DNA of 64,000 nucleotides from Pristionchus mayeri. Taxonomy: Eukaryota; Nematoda; Chromadorea; Rhabditida; Neodiplogasteridae. The notes below the pieces were generated by a model, which did no database searches, was not told the DNA's origin, and saw only the letters and a program-made list of their open reading frames with translations. Made by a program: the position numbers and the translations under genes. The DNA is taken from contig BTRK01000004.1 of assembly GCA_036245805.1 (NCBI GenBank), forward strand, positions 8,990,001 through 9,054,000, in the 5' to 3' direction. Shown piece by piece: positions 22,493-34,440 of this stretch (positions are counted from its first letter, which is position 1; every line of letters begins with the position of its first letter).

Positions 22493-23698
22493 TCACGCCT
22501 CTCACGAGAGAATCGAGCTAGAATCGCAATTATTGTGAATGGAAAGAAAATCTTGAAATTGGTTTTGACTAGTTTTGGGCACCTTGAGGCATGCTTATTT
22601 TTTTTTTTGGAGCCACTTCAAGCGATTTTACAGTCGTCGATAGACGATTACGCTAGGTGGTGTAGTGCGGTGAGGCCGACTACTGTTTGGACTACGTATC
22701 CCTGCTGTCCAAGGTGCTTCTAGGGAACGGTACATTTCGCGACCTGGGTCACTGCCAATTTACCGACCCCGGGGGGATGGAGGGCTTGGTCTGCCTCGGC
22801 GAGGGATCGAACTCAGGTCCCTTGTATAGCGAGTGGCGCCTCACACCACTGCGCCACCACGCCGATAGGCATGCTTAACAGCCCCCCAAAGTCTTATTTT
22901 GCATACTTCATTTTCAAGCACCCAGCATCAGGTAGGAGATCGGCACCTCCTCCTTTGACGGCGATTATCTCATGTCTCGTGTAAGATAATCGAAATTTGC
23001 ACTCTGAGTGACCCCCACTAATTTTTCGAGCTCTATCGACCCATCTAAACCGTTTCCTCTAAAAGTTAATTTTAACCATGTTACATTCATGAACGATTTT
23101 CTCGAAAATTTTCTCTATTTTAGATTTCCTTATCATTTGAACTTCTTTTTCAACAGAACGATTTAGTGAAATCGATCATTCTTGATCGCATTCTCCGATG
23201 AGAGCTGTGTGATGATTGATTATTCTGTTGAATAAAAAGTTCAAATGATAAGGAAATCTAAAATAGGCATAAGTCTCACCAATGAGATCGTATTTTCGGC
23301 GCTAGCCATTCATTCTACAGCTCTTGATGCGCTGCGTCCACTGGGAAAATTTGAGCTGCTCCTTTGCCTACATTTTCGAGAAAATCGATCATGAATGTAA
23401 CATGGTTAAAATTAACCTTTAGAGGAAACGGTTTAGATGGGTCGATAGAGCTCGAAAAATTAGTGGGGGTCATTCAGAGTGCAAATTTCGATTATCTTAC
23501 ACGAGAAATCAGATAATCGCCATCAAAGGAGGAGGTGCCGATCTCCGACCTGATGTTGGGTGCTTGAAATTGAAGTATGTACAATAAACCTTTGGGGGAC
23601 TGTTAGGCATACTCAACGTGCCCAAAACCAGTCAGAACCAATTTCAAGATTTTCCTTCCATTCCGTGTTTCAGCTCGAATCTCTCGTGAAAGGCGTGA
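22493..23698. mobile_element. TCACGCC-family foldback with a nested SINE
   Basis: Ends TCACGCCTCTCACGAGAG and CTCTCGTGAAAGGCGTGA, each next to TA. The arms are complementary apart from SINE-B inserted in the left arm at 22,598-22,866. Other copies: 45,487-47,881 and 52,154-52,934. Confidence 0.85.
22598..22866 (-). mobile_element. SINE-B (tRNA-derived), second copy
   Basis: Same head, body and poly-A tail as 20,507-20,772, with AGGCATGCTTA duplicated on both sides (22,587-22,597 and 22,867-22,877). Inserted in the arm of a foldback, so it is younger than that foldback copy. Confidence 0.9.
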
Positions 23699-24111
23699 TA
23701 TAGTAGGTGTAATAAAATAAATTCACTTCTACGTTTTGAAATTTTTCAAACGATTAGAATAATTTATTTCAAATATATTTATAATTTTTCCCATGAAGAG
23801 ACAAAGGGGGAGATTTTTTAGTTGATCACCTTTGTTAGGAATAAGCTTGGAAAAGGCAGATTATTATTATTATTTAAAATTAAGTATAGGTTTTATGGAA
23901 TATTTGAGTTGCCGTAAGAAAAACGTGTTAGTATCATACAGCGACGATAATCCTTGTGGAAAGGTACAGGAGGTTGAAACCAACACAAATTACGTTTTTC
24001 AGCCGCTATAATCATGTTATTGGGACAGCGATCGAGTAACAGGCCTGTTAAATAGAATCGCATGCTTGATAGTCTAATGTCGTACAGGTTCAAGACGAGA
24101 CTGGTGTCAAA
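23699..24111. other. Gene-free stretch
   Basis: AT-rich; no splice-supported exon or repeat family recognised. Confidence 0.4.
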
Positions 24112-24217
24112 TAGATTTGTGGGCCTTCGTCTCTTCATTTCACACACTCTCTAGACCGGTCGATCCGTGAGGGAGTGTGTAAAATGAAGGGACGGTGGTA
24201 TCGTTTCTCGAACTCTA
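24112..24217. mobile_element. hAT-like hairpin MITE (TAGAGTTCG type)
   Basis: Palindrome with the core CTCTTCATTTCACACACTCT; right end CGAACTCTA. Perfect 8-bp duplication GTGTCAAA at 24,104-24,111 and 24,218-24,225. Confidence 0.9.
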
Positions 24218-24449
24218 GTGTCAAATGATGACAACGCTTTCCTTCGTGCTTCGCTTCTTGCCCTGCTCGTCCGATTGGGCGTCGAGGGCTGGCCGGGGCG
24301 AGCAACGACACAACTGCTGCACGAACCTGCAGTGAAATGTTGCAGTTGATTGTTGGAGCTCTCAACCACGAAATCTTTTAAGATAAAAACTTTTAGTAAA
24401 CTTTTGGTAAACTTTTAGTACTTTTAGTAAACTTTTAGTAATTGATATA
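24218..24449. other. Short tandem array and unassigned sequence
   Basis: Several copies of AAACTTTTAGTA at about 24,385-24,440 just before a mariner copy. No gene seen. Confidence 0.5.
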
Positions 24450-25347
24450 TTAGGTTGTTGCGAAAGTCTTGTCGCGTACGTAAATATGCCGATTTTGCTT
24501 CTCTGGAATTTAGTTTGCCTAACCTCATAATATATGGTAGGTGCATGCAAGCACACTATAACCATGTTGTTACTCCTCGTGAAGCTCCTATAGAAAAACG
24601 GAAAATTTCACGAATTTGATTTTAATAGAAAATGCGACAAAAATACGTTCCAAATTTATTATAGCCTTGACACAACTAGTAACTTCTGAAATATTTCTTG
24701 TGAAATGATAATAGAGGAAGGGTTGCTTGTTCGGATAAACCCCATAGGTTAACAAATTGAGCCGGCTGCGAGCAATAATTTTACCAAATATGGTGATTTT
24801 CGTCATTCAAATTTGAGAATCTCTATTTTGCAAGACGAATTTTGTCGGGAAGATATTCCACCAACCCCAAACTTAAATAGTAGGTCAATCACCTCACACT
24901 ATATGCATTTCAGAATAATAGAGATTCCCAGATTCATATGCACGAAAATGAAACGATAAAATATGTATTCGAAAATTCTCGTCCACGATTCATTCCGAAA
25001 TATTACAAATTTCCAAGAAAGGCATTGGTGCCTGGCTATCCACTAATGTGCCCCGGTAATGCATGACTCATGTTGTTTATGAATACGTTATAAGTTTGGC
25101 CATTTCTTTCTTTTCCGAGTAGTAGTAAACCTAGAAACAAGCATTACGGTGACCTCACCCGGCAGTGTTTCGTCTGACACCGTGAATTTCTAAATGATTC
25201 TTCTGATGAGGAGTGTAGTGCCCTATAGAGACCATTGATTGCCTCATCGTTTGTAATTAGTTAGATGATATCGAAATATGAAGTAAGGGCTATAGGCGCT
25301 ACAATGTACAACCGCTATGACGCGACGAGACTTTCGCAACAACCTGA
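24450..25347. mobile_element. mariner-type remnant, second GGTTGTTGCGAAAG copy
   Basis: TTAGGTTGTTGCGAAAGTCT at the left and GACTTTCGCAACAACCTGA at the right, bounded by TA. About 898 bp; its interior can be matched in inverted orientation to 11,481-12,388 (for example AAATTTCAC/GTGAAATTT and ATTATGTGAGGTGATTG stretches). Confidence 0.8.
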
Positions 25348-25878
25348 TAAATTGCTCTTTTTTTTCGTTATGTAAACAGTTCCTGTGAATTTCTAAATTG
25401 AAACGTTGATTCTGGGTCATTTGATTAATATATACTCACTCGCCCTAAGAAATGCTTAAAATTGCCCAGTTTCAAAAAATGGTTTAACTCAAAAATAATT
25501 TATTTATCGTTTTACCAACCTCCGGTACGGTCGCAGAAGCGTGAGAGTGACGAGCGGTGATATGAAGGCGAAGATACTAACAGTCTATAATTTGTTATAT
25601 TTTTCTGCTAATTTTATTCCCACCCTACAACATCGCCCCAGCCTGAATACTTTCGGGCCTCCTTTCACTCGAGTCCCCAAAAAAAATTTCACTTATGAAG
25701 CATAAATTTTGATTGTTTGTATAGAGGACCAGTAGCTCGATAGAATACAAGCATAACTTTGTGTTTGTGAGGTGTCCATTTCGTTAACACTTCAAATTCC
25801 AAATGTTTAGCTTCTAGTTCGTATGTGTGAGCCGAAATATTACAATATTCCTTTTTTCCTTGACTTTTTAATGCCAAC
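25348..25878. other. Unassigned sequence downstream of a receptor fragment
   Basis: May hold 3' exons of the minus-strand receptor at 25,879-26,802, but none could be supported. Confidence 0.3.
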
Positions 25879-26802
25879 CATGTGTGCGGTTCGCTGCAGA
25901 TAAGGCGACTTGTAGATGCCGAAGAAGTCTAAGAAGAAGCAGACGACGCCGATGATCATGCACGCAGGCAGCAGGGCTTGCGTTGTGAGCGAGCGAATGA
26001 TCGACTGCTGCCGGCAACGCTCCGCCACACTACTCTGCAACAAAAGGTTTGCAACTAGAGTTCGAGCAACGATACCACTGTCTCTTCATTTTACACACTC
26101 TCTCATCTGTCGACCGGTCGAGAGAGCGTGGAAAATGAAGAGACGGCGGTCCGAATTACGAACTCTATTTGCAACAATAGGTCGGATGCGAACTATTGCG
26201 TCATGCCGTCTTTGATATATCAGAGGCAACATTTTATTTTTATTTTTTTATTTTTCTCATCCGATCTAGTACCCAAGGTTTTGGATATCATCGCTTCTTC
26301 GGAGTTGCCGGCACTAGGTCGGATGATAAAAATGGACCCTTCTGTAGATCTTTCGCAGAAGCATTTTTGACACTTTGGGAGCCTACTGTGAACGTACTGG
26401 GGAAGGGCACTGTTTTTGGTTATCACCCGGAAGGTTATACTAGTGACGAGTTGCCGCGTGCAAATGGGTCACACTATGTATAGGAAAATGTGAGTGAAAA
26501 ATTATACATTAATAACACGAACAATTTTATAATTGTTCCTGTTTGCATTTGTGCCCTAAAAGGCTCTAGGCTACAGCTGGGGAGGGGGTGAGAGTGTACC
26601 GCTCACCAGATCTCTGATCTTCTTTGCCAGCCTTGCTCGAACTGCCGCCATCGTGATCAGACTCGCGGAGAAGAAGCAAACGATGTACAATATGACGGCT
26701 CGAGCTAGCCATTTATGTCCATCTCGGCGCGAGTACAAATCGAATGCGCAGTAGGTCGCGTTGGCAAACTCGGGTAGGTCGAGCACGTCGAATGCGCAGG
26801 CA
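25879..26802 (-). CDS. 7TM chemoreceptor (Str superfamily), partial
   Basis: Two exons on the minus strand: 26802-26607 (FANATYCAFDLYSRRDGHKW, then TM5 AVILYIVCFFSASLITMAAV and RARLAKKIRDL) and 26034-25879 (SSVAERCRQQSIIRSLTTQ, then TM6 ALLPACMIIGVVCFFLDFFG). The loop with Q..I..LTTQALLP is typical of Str/Srd/Sri receptors. No start, TM1-4 or TM7 exon could be found, so it is a fragment or has distant exons. A hAT-like MITE and a second repeat sit in the intron between the two exons. Confidence 0.6.
26056..26167. mobile_element. hAT-like hairpin MITE (TAGAGTTCG type)
   Basis: Left end TAGAGTTCGAG, right end CGAACTCTA, perfect 8-bp duplication TTTGCAAC at 26,048-26,055 and 26,168-26,175. Located in a receptor intron. 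Confidence 0.92.
26313..26445. mobile_element. Short inverted-repeat element, CACTAGGTCGGATGAT family
   Basis: CACTAGGTCGGATGAT at the left, a related inverse TATACTAGTG at the right, and an interior similar to 4203-4363 (GAAGCATTTTTGACACTTTG). Confidence 0.55.
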
Positions 26803-27081
26803 CTGTAGAATCCGGCAGGAAAATCCGCGGTTTAGTAATCAAATGGATATGGTATTGTGATACTTTATATCACGCATGGTTAATATGAGTGGGAACATTT
26901 GCGTGGGAATGTTAGCTTTCTAACATCACGCAAATGATGACCAGAAAGTGTCAATGTTGTATAGCATCGATTATAAGATATAGAGAAACCCGAAAACTAG
27001 CACGAATCTATAATTGTGAAGTTATGACATAGATTTGCCAAATGATTATTTATCAAAGCACGAATTCGAACGCACGCGTGA

Positions 27082-27745
27082 CTAATCTTCATATTTCCGC
27101 CTCTTCGTCGAGCACCTGCCGGAAGCATCAGCATCTACGGGCTCCTCTTCGCGATCTCTCTCTCCCACCGATTCGTCCGAATCCTCAACATCGCTCGATT
27201 CGCTGCTGCTCCCTCTGTAAAAGTCGCTGGCGCCGCTCGGTTCCAGCAGCCACTCAAGGTCGTCCTCGGAGTCCTCTTCACGCAATCTCGGATGCGGCGG
27301 GCGGCTCCTCGACCGGTCTCTCTCTTCCTCCTCCTCTCGACGCTGACGACAGCCATACTCTCGTTGACGTCGAGGCGATTCATTCCGGCTGTATCGCTGC
27401 AGCTCCCTGCTGCAGCCCAGTCCCCAGAGCACTTCAGGATTGACGACGTGCAGTTGACTCCATACCTGCCGTAGCACGCTACGAAGGCCTACATTGGATA
27501 CGGTAAACGATTCGCCATCGACGTTGACGTCAGCCTGGATGTTGACGTCACCTAGGCGAGCAGGCGCTACCGTACTCTCTTCTGGGTCCCGACGAGATAT
27601 CTCCCGACGAGGTTACCGTACGCCTGCTGGTGCTTGTGGGTTGGAGCTGGTAGTAGAGGTGCCGCAGCAGCTCCTTGTAGGAGTCGCCTTCACAGGAGAT
27701 GACGGGACGTCCATCGGAGAAGGTGAATCGAGCAAGGAGGGGCAT
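27082..27745 (-). CDS. Unrecognised two-exon gene, acidic/arginine-rich protein
   Basis: Exon 1 27745-27622 (MPLLARFTFSDGRPVISCEG, then DSYKELLRHLYYQLQ) and exon 2 27551-27082, joined in phase 1 across a 70-bp GT-AG intron to 197 codons. The N-terminal 90 residues look like a compact domain (VNVDGESFTVSNVGLRSVLR, then VWSQLHVVNPEVLWGLG). The C-terminal half is low complexity: an RRQREY...RREEEEERDRSRSRP stretch, then Asp/Glu/Ser-rich, ending KRRKYED, a possible nuclear signal. No family recognised. It is the only non-receptor host gene with a clean model between 17 and 46 kb. Nuclear location is inference. Confidence 0.7.
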
Positions 27746-29299
27746 CTGGAAGAACTGAATGAGACGGAATTACGCAGCACGAGGAATGAAAGTGGTGGAC
27801 GCAAAAGAAGGACTGGGAAAAGTTACTTGCTAAAGATAAAGTGGTTGGATGTTTATATTTCTGGTACAGAGGAAAAAGATAACGTTAGAATCATTCATGG
27901 TAGTGTACACGATGTTTCTGATAATCAAATCAAGGACTGGATGTAGGAGAAGATAAATTGAAAAAGGACAAATTGAGGTGGAAAAAGAACAGAGTAAAGA
28001 AAATCACTTCTCATATAAATCAAAAATAACTATGAGTAGCGCTAATGAGCTGCGTTAATGAGTATTTAGTGCAGTCTAGACGGGTGAACAAGAAAGCTGT
28101 GAAGAATAGGGAAAATGAAAAAAATGTTCATTGAAAATATTGCAAAAAAATGATTCGTGCGAAATGGAAGGGGGCGTGGGGCGTATGAATGGAAATGTAA
28201 AATGCGCGAAAAAATTTCGAAGCAACATGACAACGGCGATTACGCGGATGATCATTGTACGGTGTGGAGAGAGGGAAAATGTAAATACAGGTGTGATAAG
28301 GAGAGGAATAGAGGGAGGCGAGTGGATGACGTGTCAGGAAACGTGCAAACACGAATCTTCGAGAAAAGACAGCGAGAACAAGAGATTGTGAATTAGTAAG
28401 GCCTTAACTAGGCTGGAGAAACAGATTGGCGCATTTCAAACGGCTTCTCATTACGGATGCTTCCCTTTGTTCAACAAATTGTAAAGCTTAGAGCGAAAGA
28501 AGCGAGAAACCGCTTTGTCGCTCTACTTTTCCTCTTCTTTCCCTCTCTCTTTCGTCGAATCCGGCTGGAGTAGCGCGCACCCTTTCTGCCTAGTATATAT
28601 GCCAAGGCGAGGGAAGCAAGCGCAGAACAGTCAAGGTCCGGAGTCTATGGGTTATCAAATTGGTTGCTTCTCCCACTGGCATTCACTTGACCTGACTGTT
28701 TTGTTAGTTTTGTGAAAAAATGCGACTCGTTAAGTAAATTTGATTTAGTAATTTTTTTTCAATATCACTCATTTTCAGTAGCAGAAAATGCAAGAGGAAC
28801 TATGTTTGCTTGGATACGCGCAAATGCATGTGACGACCCAGACGACGCAGTATTTATACTATTTATACAAAAATCTTCGATAAAGTATATATATATACAA
28901 AAAATCGGTAGAGGGAGTCATGGGGTGATTGAGTTTGAGAATCGAGCTTATCATTGACTATTTAATGTTGATCTTTCAGTGTCGGTGAGTGGTGGCTTGC
29001 CACAGTCAGGTTGAGACCGTTGACACGTCCAATGGGAAAGGCAGCTTACTCGTTCACACTCTCAATTACCGGTTGCAGATCGAGATAAGCGACCATTCAA
29101 AGGGTTGTTTTCAATTTTTTTTCACATAAAGACACTCAATGAACAATTAGGAACAGGAACGGTACTGCAGCTCGGGGCTGAGAGTTGCATAGTTGTTTTC
29201 AAGCATCTGCAACATTTTCTCACACAAATTTTTTTCTCACAAAATTTGAAATGCACAAACCAGGAAATATATCAATAACAATTACTACCACATATTGGC
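27746..29299. other. Gene-free region
   Basis: 1.5 kb with no exon I can support. Plus-strand frames near 28,130-28,390 are purine-rich low complexity. A TATATA stretch occurs at about 28,880. Confidence 0.4.
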
Positions 29300-29420
29300 G
29301 TGGAAATCACATCCCAGCAGGCTAATCTCAGGAGTCAGCGTGCACGTCAGCGTCTTAGCTACTGTGGACAGCACTTCACTCGTTCTGAACATCCTCCAAA
29401 TAGCTGCGATTGCCACTCGG

Positions 29421-29549
29421 TACTACGCGGCTTTGTTTTCGAATCGGGGTCCCATGACAAATCGGGGCCAAAAAGATCGGGGTCCTTCTGACCGCCATGG
29501 GACCCCGATAATTTGTTGGGACCCCGATTCGAAAACAGAGCCGCGCTCT
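29421..29549. repeat. Palindromic element (TTTTCGAATCGGGGTCCC)
   Basis: TTTTCGAATCGGGGTCCC at the left, GGGACCCCGATTCGAAAA at the right, with further GATCGGGGTC/GACCCCGA units inside. It begins immediately after the splice donor of the Srd-like TM1 exon. Confidence 0.75.
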
Positions 29550-29821
29550 TTCACAATTACTTTTTCCTGAATTCTGGAATACTTTGTGGGAATCTCCATT
29601 CTCGATTTTCGTCCTTGGTGTTCATTGGATTGAGCGAGATAGCGTGCAGAATTTGGATCAGTTTCGTACTAAGACTCGCAAAGTACCCGCCAAAATCGTG
29701 CGAGTAATGAATATGAAGCCGTTTGCTTAAGAATCGAGCAGATCTGAGTGTTTGCGGCACGGGCCAAAGTTCTCAATTGCCTCTAACTTCATGTTTTGGG
29801 GTTATCGGAGGTGCTAAAACG

Positions 29822-30350
29822 TAAATATACAGTACCGCACGGTCTCCCCCCAGAAGGGTGTGGCGCGGAGTGGCGCGGCGAGTCGCATTAGGTCGCATCA
29901 CTCCCAGATACCCTTTAAAGTGTGCATTTTTCGCTGAGTTTTCAGCTGTGGGTTCTACTGGCAACTACCGATCGATCTGCGAAATCTGCGTGTCAAAATA
30001 TTCAATTTGAGCTACTGTTTGGATGGGTCATCTTTGGAGTCTCCTCTCCTCCCCTCATTTCCCTATGACACCGCTCACTAGCAAGAATAATTAGGAATGG
30101 TATCGTAGGGAAATGAGGGGAGGGGATGAGAGGGACTCCAAAGATGACCCATACCAACAGTAGCTCAAACTGAATATTTCAAAACGCAGATTTAACAGAT
30201 CGATCGGTAGTTGTCAGAAGAACCCACAGCCGAAAACTCAGCGAAAAATGCACATTTTGAAGGGTATCTGGGAGTGATGCGACCTAATGCGACTCGCCGC
30301 TCCACTCCGCGCCGCGCCCGTCTGGGGGGAGACCGTGCGGCACTGTATAT
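29822..30350. mobile_element. Foldback element in a receptor intron
   Basis: Left arm includes TACAGTACCGCACGGTCTCC, GTGTGCATTTTTCGCTGAG and GGGTCATCTTTGGAGTC; the right arm is the complement in reverse order, ending CCGTGCGGCACTGTATAT. It ends about 16 bp before the Srd-like TM2 exon. Confidence 0.8.
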
Positions 30351-30471
30351 TCTAAATATTTTAAGGACTCCATCGTGCATGCGATCGTACGCGGTCTTCC
30401 TGATGAACACTGCGATTGTCGACGCTGCAGTAGCCATCGCGAGCGCTGCAGTCGTGCTCAGGTATTTGGTA

Positions 30472-32195
30472 TAGTTCTCTTATTGGAATCTTATTGGACT
30501 GAATTACATCATTTTCAGATATGTTTCACGTGCACTATATAGATCATATATATCACGTGTATCATGAGTCAGTGGAGGAAAAAACGACCCCTCGGGAACA
30601 ATTTCCAACTTTTATTTTTTGTTTGCCTTCATATTATAGTGGTAGCATACACTAGAGCCAACTTCTCGAAAAATCTAGGCCACAGGTCCCAGAGCCGGCT
30701 TTTAGGAATTTTCCGGTTTTGCTCCCGGCTATACTGTATCTCAGCTCCCAGACGAGCTAGAGACATGACAAGGTGCTCAAAATGATCGGAAAAATATAAT
30801 AAAAAACTTTCATGTTATGACCTAAGCGGTATAACCAACGCTCGCCAAGTTATGCTCTATAAAGCAGATTTTGATCGAGATAAAAAATCGTAGCTTTTTC
30901 GAGAGTATGCGTTTCAAGCAATGTTATTGCCAAATATAGTAGGTCGAGTTCATACACGAATATAAAAAATACACAAGTCGATTTCTGTGATAGGCCTTTT
31001 TGGCAATATGCATTTGAATGCTCCAAAGTGACGATGGCCATAAAAAGATGTGCGTTACCCTGCTTTGTTTTGCCCATTATTTAATGACTATTACTATATG
31101 TCAACATTTCTGTAATAGGTGACTTCGATAACGTCGAAAAAATAAGAGATTTCACAACTTCTGAAAATTCGATTTTTGAGACCCCATTTTTTACCAAATT
31201 TACGTATCTCAAAGCTAGTAAGTTCTAATGTTGATTTAACCATACATTGTTACCAACAATTGAGAAATATACTTGAACCGTACTAAATATCACATTCTGA
31301 ACATCAAAAAAATTAATTGTTCTGAAAATTCCCTTTCGAACGAGCATCGTCGAAGCAAAATATAATAACTTTTAGAGCGCATATAGAAGTTCTTTTCATA
31401 GAAATCAATTCAAGTCGAAGCCTGCTGTAGGTTCCACCCAGCGTTGATAGTAGCTGTTGTCAAATTTCTGACTTGGATAGCCGTAAATTTGATGAAAACT
31501 GAGGTCTCAAAATCGAATTTTCAGAAGTTGTGAAATCTCTTATTTTTTCGACGTTATCGAAGTCTCCTATTACAGAAATGTTGAAATATAGTAATAGGTA
31601 TTAAATAATGGGCAAAACAAAGCAGGGTAACGAACATCTTTTTATGGCCAACGTCACTTTGGAGCATTCAAATGCATATTGCCAAAAAGGCCTATCACAG
31701 AAATCGACTTGTGTTTTTTTTATAGTCGTGTATGAACTCGACCTACTATATTTGGCAATAAAATTGCTTGAAACGCATACTCTCGAAAAAGCTACGATTT
31801 TTTATCTCGATCAAAATCTGCTTTATAGAGCATAACTTGGCGAGCGTTGGTTATACCGCTTAGGTCATAACATGAAAGTTTTTTATTATATTTTTCAGAT
31901 CATTTTGAGCACCTTGCCAAATCTCTAGCTCGTCTGGGAGCTGAGATACAGTATAGCCGAGAGCAAAACCGGAAAATTCCTAAAAGCCGGCTCTGGGACG
32001 TGTGGCCTAGATTTTTCGAGAAGTTGGCTCTAGTGTATGCTACCACTATAATATGAAGGCAAACAAAAAATAAAAGTTGGAAATTGTTCCCACAAGCCTC
32101 CACTGACTGGTGATACCCGTGATATATAGTGAACGTGAAACATATATGAAAATTGAGCAATTAATTCCAATAAGATTCCAATAAGAGAACTCTAG
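30472..32195. mobile_element. 1.7-kb foldback element
   Basis: TTCTCTTATTGGAATCTTAT at the left, complementary sequence ending TAAGAGAACTCTA at the right; arms about 850 bp with the turn near 31,345. It starts about 4-10 bp after the TM2 exon. Part of its arm recurs around the gene-bearing element at 45.3-45.5 and 47.9 kb. Confidence 0.85.
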
Positions 32196-32258
32196 TATTA
32201 GGCGTGATCTTTTGTAAGCAATAGAGTTACTATGAATGGCATCTGCCAGGGAAATATA

Positions 32259-33532
32259 TCAGGTTGGAACAAAAGTTTTGCACGATTTTCAAATTTTCGT
32301 TTCCAGCATACTCTGTCCTTTATTTTCAAAATTATTTAATTTTGTTTCATGTATTCGTTGAGGGCTTGGATACTCTTTCTATCACACATTAGTATAACCC
32401 ATACCATTTGATATTGTGGCGACATTTGAAAGTCAAAGTTACTACATTTGAGAACTGAACTACATAATTTTGGGGTCTGCTCTCTATGGATATCGATGAT
32501 AATGCAAATATCAAGGTATATTTGGATATCAAGGTATAAGTGTGATGAACAGGCATCATAAAATAGTATGAAAATGGGGATCACCACAAATGGCATTCCA
32601 GAAACTTGGTCGTTGTTTTATCTCGCGTCAAAAGGAGCTTGGTCTGAATTAGTTGCCTTCACTGCATACCCGTAGCCGTAAGTCTATCGATCTCAAATAC
32701 ATTTAAACTTTAAGTACCTTCCATGGTAAGCTCACAATTATTTTCGTGTGGACATACAATGCTTCTATTAGAAAATGCAATTTTGAATACTCAGATACTG
32801 ATATTAGAATGTCGAAATTGATGTTTCCATCAATGGCATGTTTCCAGCATAAAGGGAAGCTTAGATTTTATATGGTTAACTAAACAAGCAACTCTTACTC
32901 TATAACATATTGGCTTGGCCGAGTCAGGGGATATCTTCCTTTTGAGGAGATCGACTCGAACAATGTACACCGAATTTCAATATTTTCGCTGTGATGACCA
33001 TGATTCAAAATTTCAGAAAATATTAATTTTCTAGGAGTGGAAAAGGGTATGCTCCAGCATTTCTTTATGTTATAAAGCCCCAAGGTAGTTTATGTAAAAG
33101 CACTTAAGATCAAGCCAGCATAATTGATTGTCGAGGCAATAACAGCGATCTATTGAGTAACGTTATTTCTCGAATGTTGGAATTTAATGGTCTGTAAACC
33201 TTGCTAAATTAAAGCAACCACTAGATCCTACATAGCTTTAGAGAGAACTGCCAACGGGCTTTCCACTCCACCATGTGAGATTATACAATGATTTTTTCTG
33301 TCCGAATAGCGTGGTAAACAAATGTCAATGTCACTCAAAAATTTCACATTTAACGAAACATGCTTTTTTTCGCAAACCCTCAGAGCAGGATTCGATTCGA
33401 AGTAGCGGATATATTTTACAAATAGTTCCTAAATATATGCTATCCGGTTAGATCGACCCGAGTAAAGTGAAGCCTTTTAAGCAATTTCAAACTTCATGGC
33501 CGAAATCGTGCAAAACTTTTGTTCCAACCTAA
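32259..33532 (-). mobile_element. mariner-type element, full length but decayed
   Basis: TCAGGTTGGAACAAAAGTTT and its complement AAACTTTTGTTCCAACCTAA, bounded by TA. The 1274 bp is the size of an intact mariner. The minus strand at 32,936-32,907 reads TATCCCCTGACTCGGCCAAG, a degenerate form of the codons for the transposase motif YSPDLAPSDY. The frame is broken many times. Related to the copy at 53,847-57,280. Confidence 0.8.
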
Positions 33533-34062
33533 TAAAAGTGAGAGAGAGAGCGGAATACTCAAATCTCATAAGTATTGGTCTGGTTTGGCCGTTCACCGTA
33601 GTTGACCACGTCGAGCGGAATGAGGGTTGTGTGGGGGGAGGGCTACACTCATAGGGAGGTCGTAGTCCAAAGTGGTGGTAGGAGTTCATGATGGGTCGAT
33701 CATGATGGTATCATGACCCAGGGCACCTACCGTGATCCCGCTATCAATAGTATGCCTGCTGCTTTGACCCGACAATCAGTACTCTGGATACTGTGAGCGC
33801 ACTTCAATGGCAAAAAGCCCGAACTGGCACAATTTTGGACTGACAACAATGATGCTCTCCAATATTCGTATCCATAATCGAACTACCGTACACAGGCCAC
33901 AGTACATCGGAATATGATATATCCTTAGGTGGATGCCTCCTTGGGGTCACTTTGCATTACGACATGTGTTCAAAGTGTATGGCTCATGGTGCGTCAAGAT
34001 CCTGCATTTAATCCGCAGTCGTCAAGGCGAAATTGTTTTGCGAATGACCGCACAATACCAAG

Positions 34063-34175
34063 TAGAGTTCAAGAAATGATACCTCGCTCTCTTCATTATG
34101 TGCACTCTCTCGTCGATCGATCGGTCGAGAGAGCGTGTAAATTGGAAGAGACGAAGGTCCGATTTACGAACTCTA
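34063..34175. mobile_element. hAT-like hairpin MITE (TAGAGTTCG type)
   Basis: TAGAGTTC at the left, GAACTCTA at the right, duplication ATACCAAG/ATACCAAA. It abuts the next MITE. Confidence 0.85.
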
Positions 34176-34282
34176 ATACCAAATCGGAGCGCGCTCTCCT
34201 CGTTTCACACGCTCTCTCGCTCTGTCTGACCGGTGAGAGAGCGTGTGAAACGAGGAGAGCGAGCGCCGTTTTGACATCACTA
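34176..34282. mobile_element. hAT-like hairpin MITE (TAGTGATGGC type)
   Basis: Palindrome AAATCGGAGCGCGCTCTCC ... CGCCGTTTTGACATCACTA with the shared core CTCTCCTCGTTTCACACGCT. Its left tip is altered where the neighbouring MITE inserted. Confidence 0.75.
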
Positions 34283-34305
34283 GTACATACAATATGCACT
34301 CGTAC

Positions 34306-34440
34306 GACACTAGATCGGATGATCACCGTCGGAAAGCCTACTGGATGATAACCCAAAAACATGAACCCTTCGTTCTACAGATCCATTCTATTGGTTATCA
34401 TCCAGTAGGTTTTCCGAAGGTGATCATCTCACCTAGTGTC
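34306..34440. mobile_element. Palindromic element, GACACTAGATCGGATGAT family
   Basis: GACACTAGATCGGATGATCA and its complement at the ends, then GGATGATAACC/GGTTATCATCC inside. It lies 25 bp before the acceptor of the Srd-like TM3-4 exon. Confidence 0.75.

Noticed and set aside
27042..27443. Plus-strand frame of 133 residues overlapping the orphan gene
   Set aside because: Shadow of the minus-strand exon; no codon or splice support on the plus strand.
28131..28396. Purine-rich plus-strand frames of about 80 residues
   Set aside because: Low-complexity composition, no splice context and no neighbours forming a gene.
30850..31835. Frames MGKTKQGN... on both strands near 30.9-31.8 kb
   Set aside because: Mirror-image arms of the 30,472-32,195 foldback, not genes.
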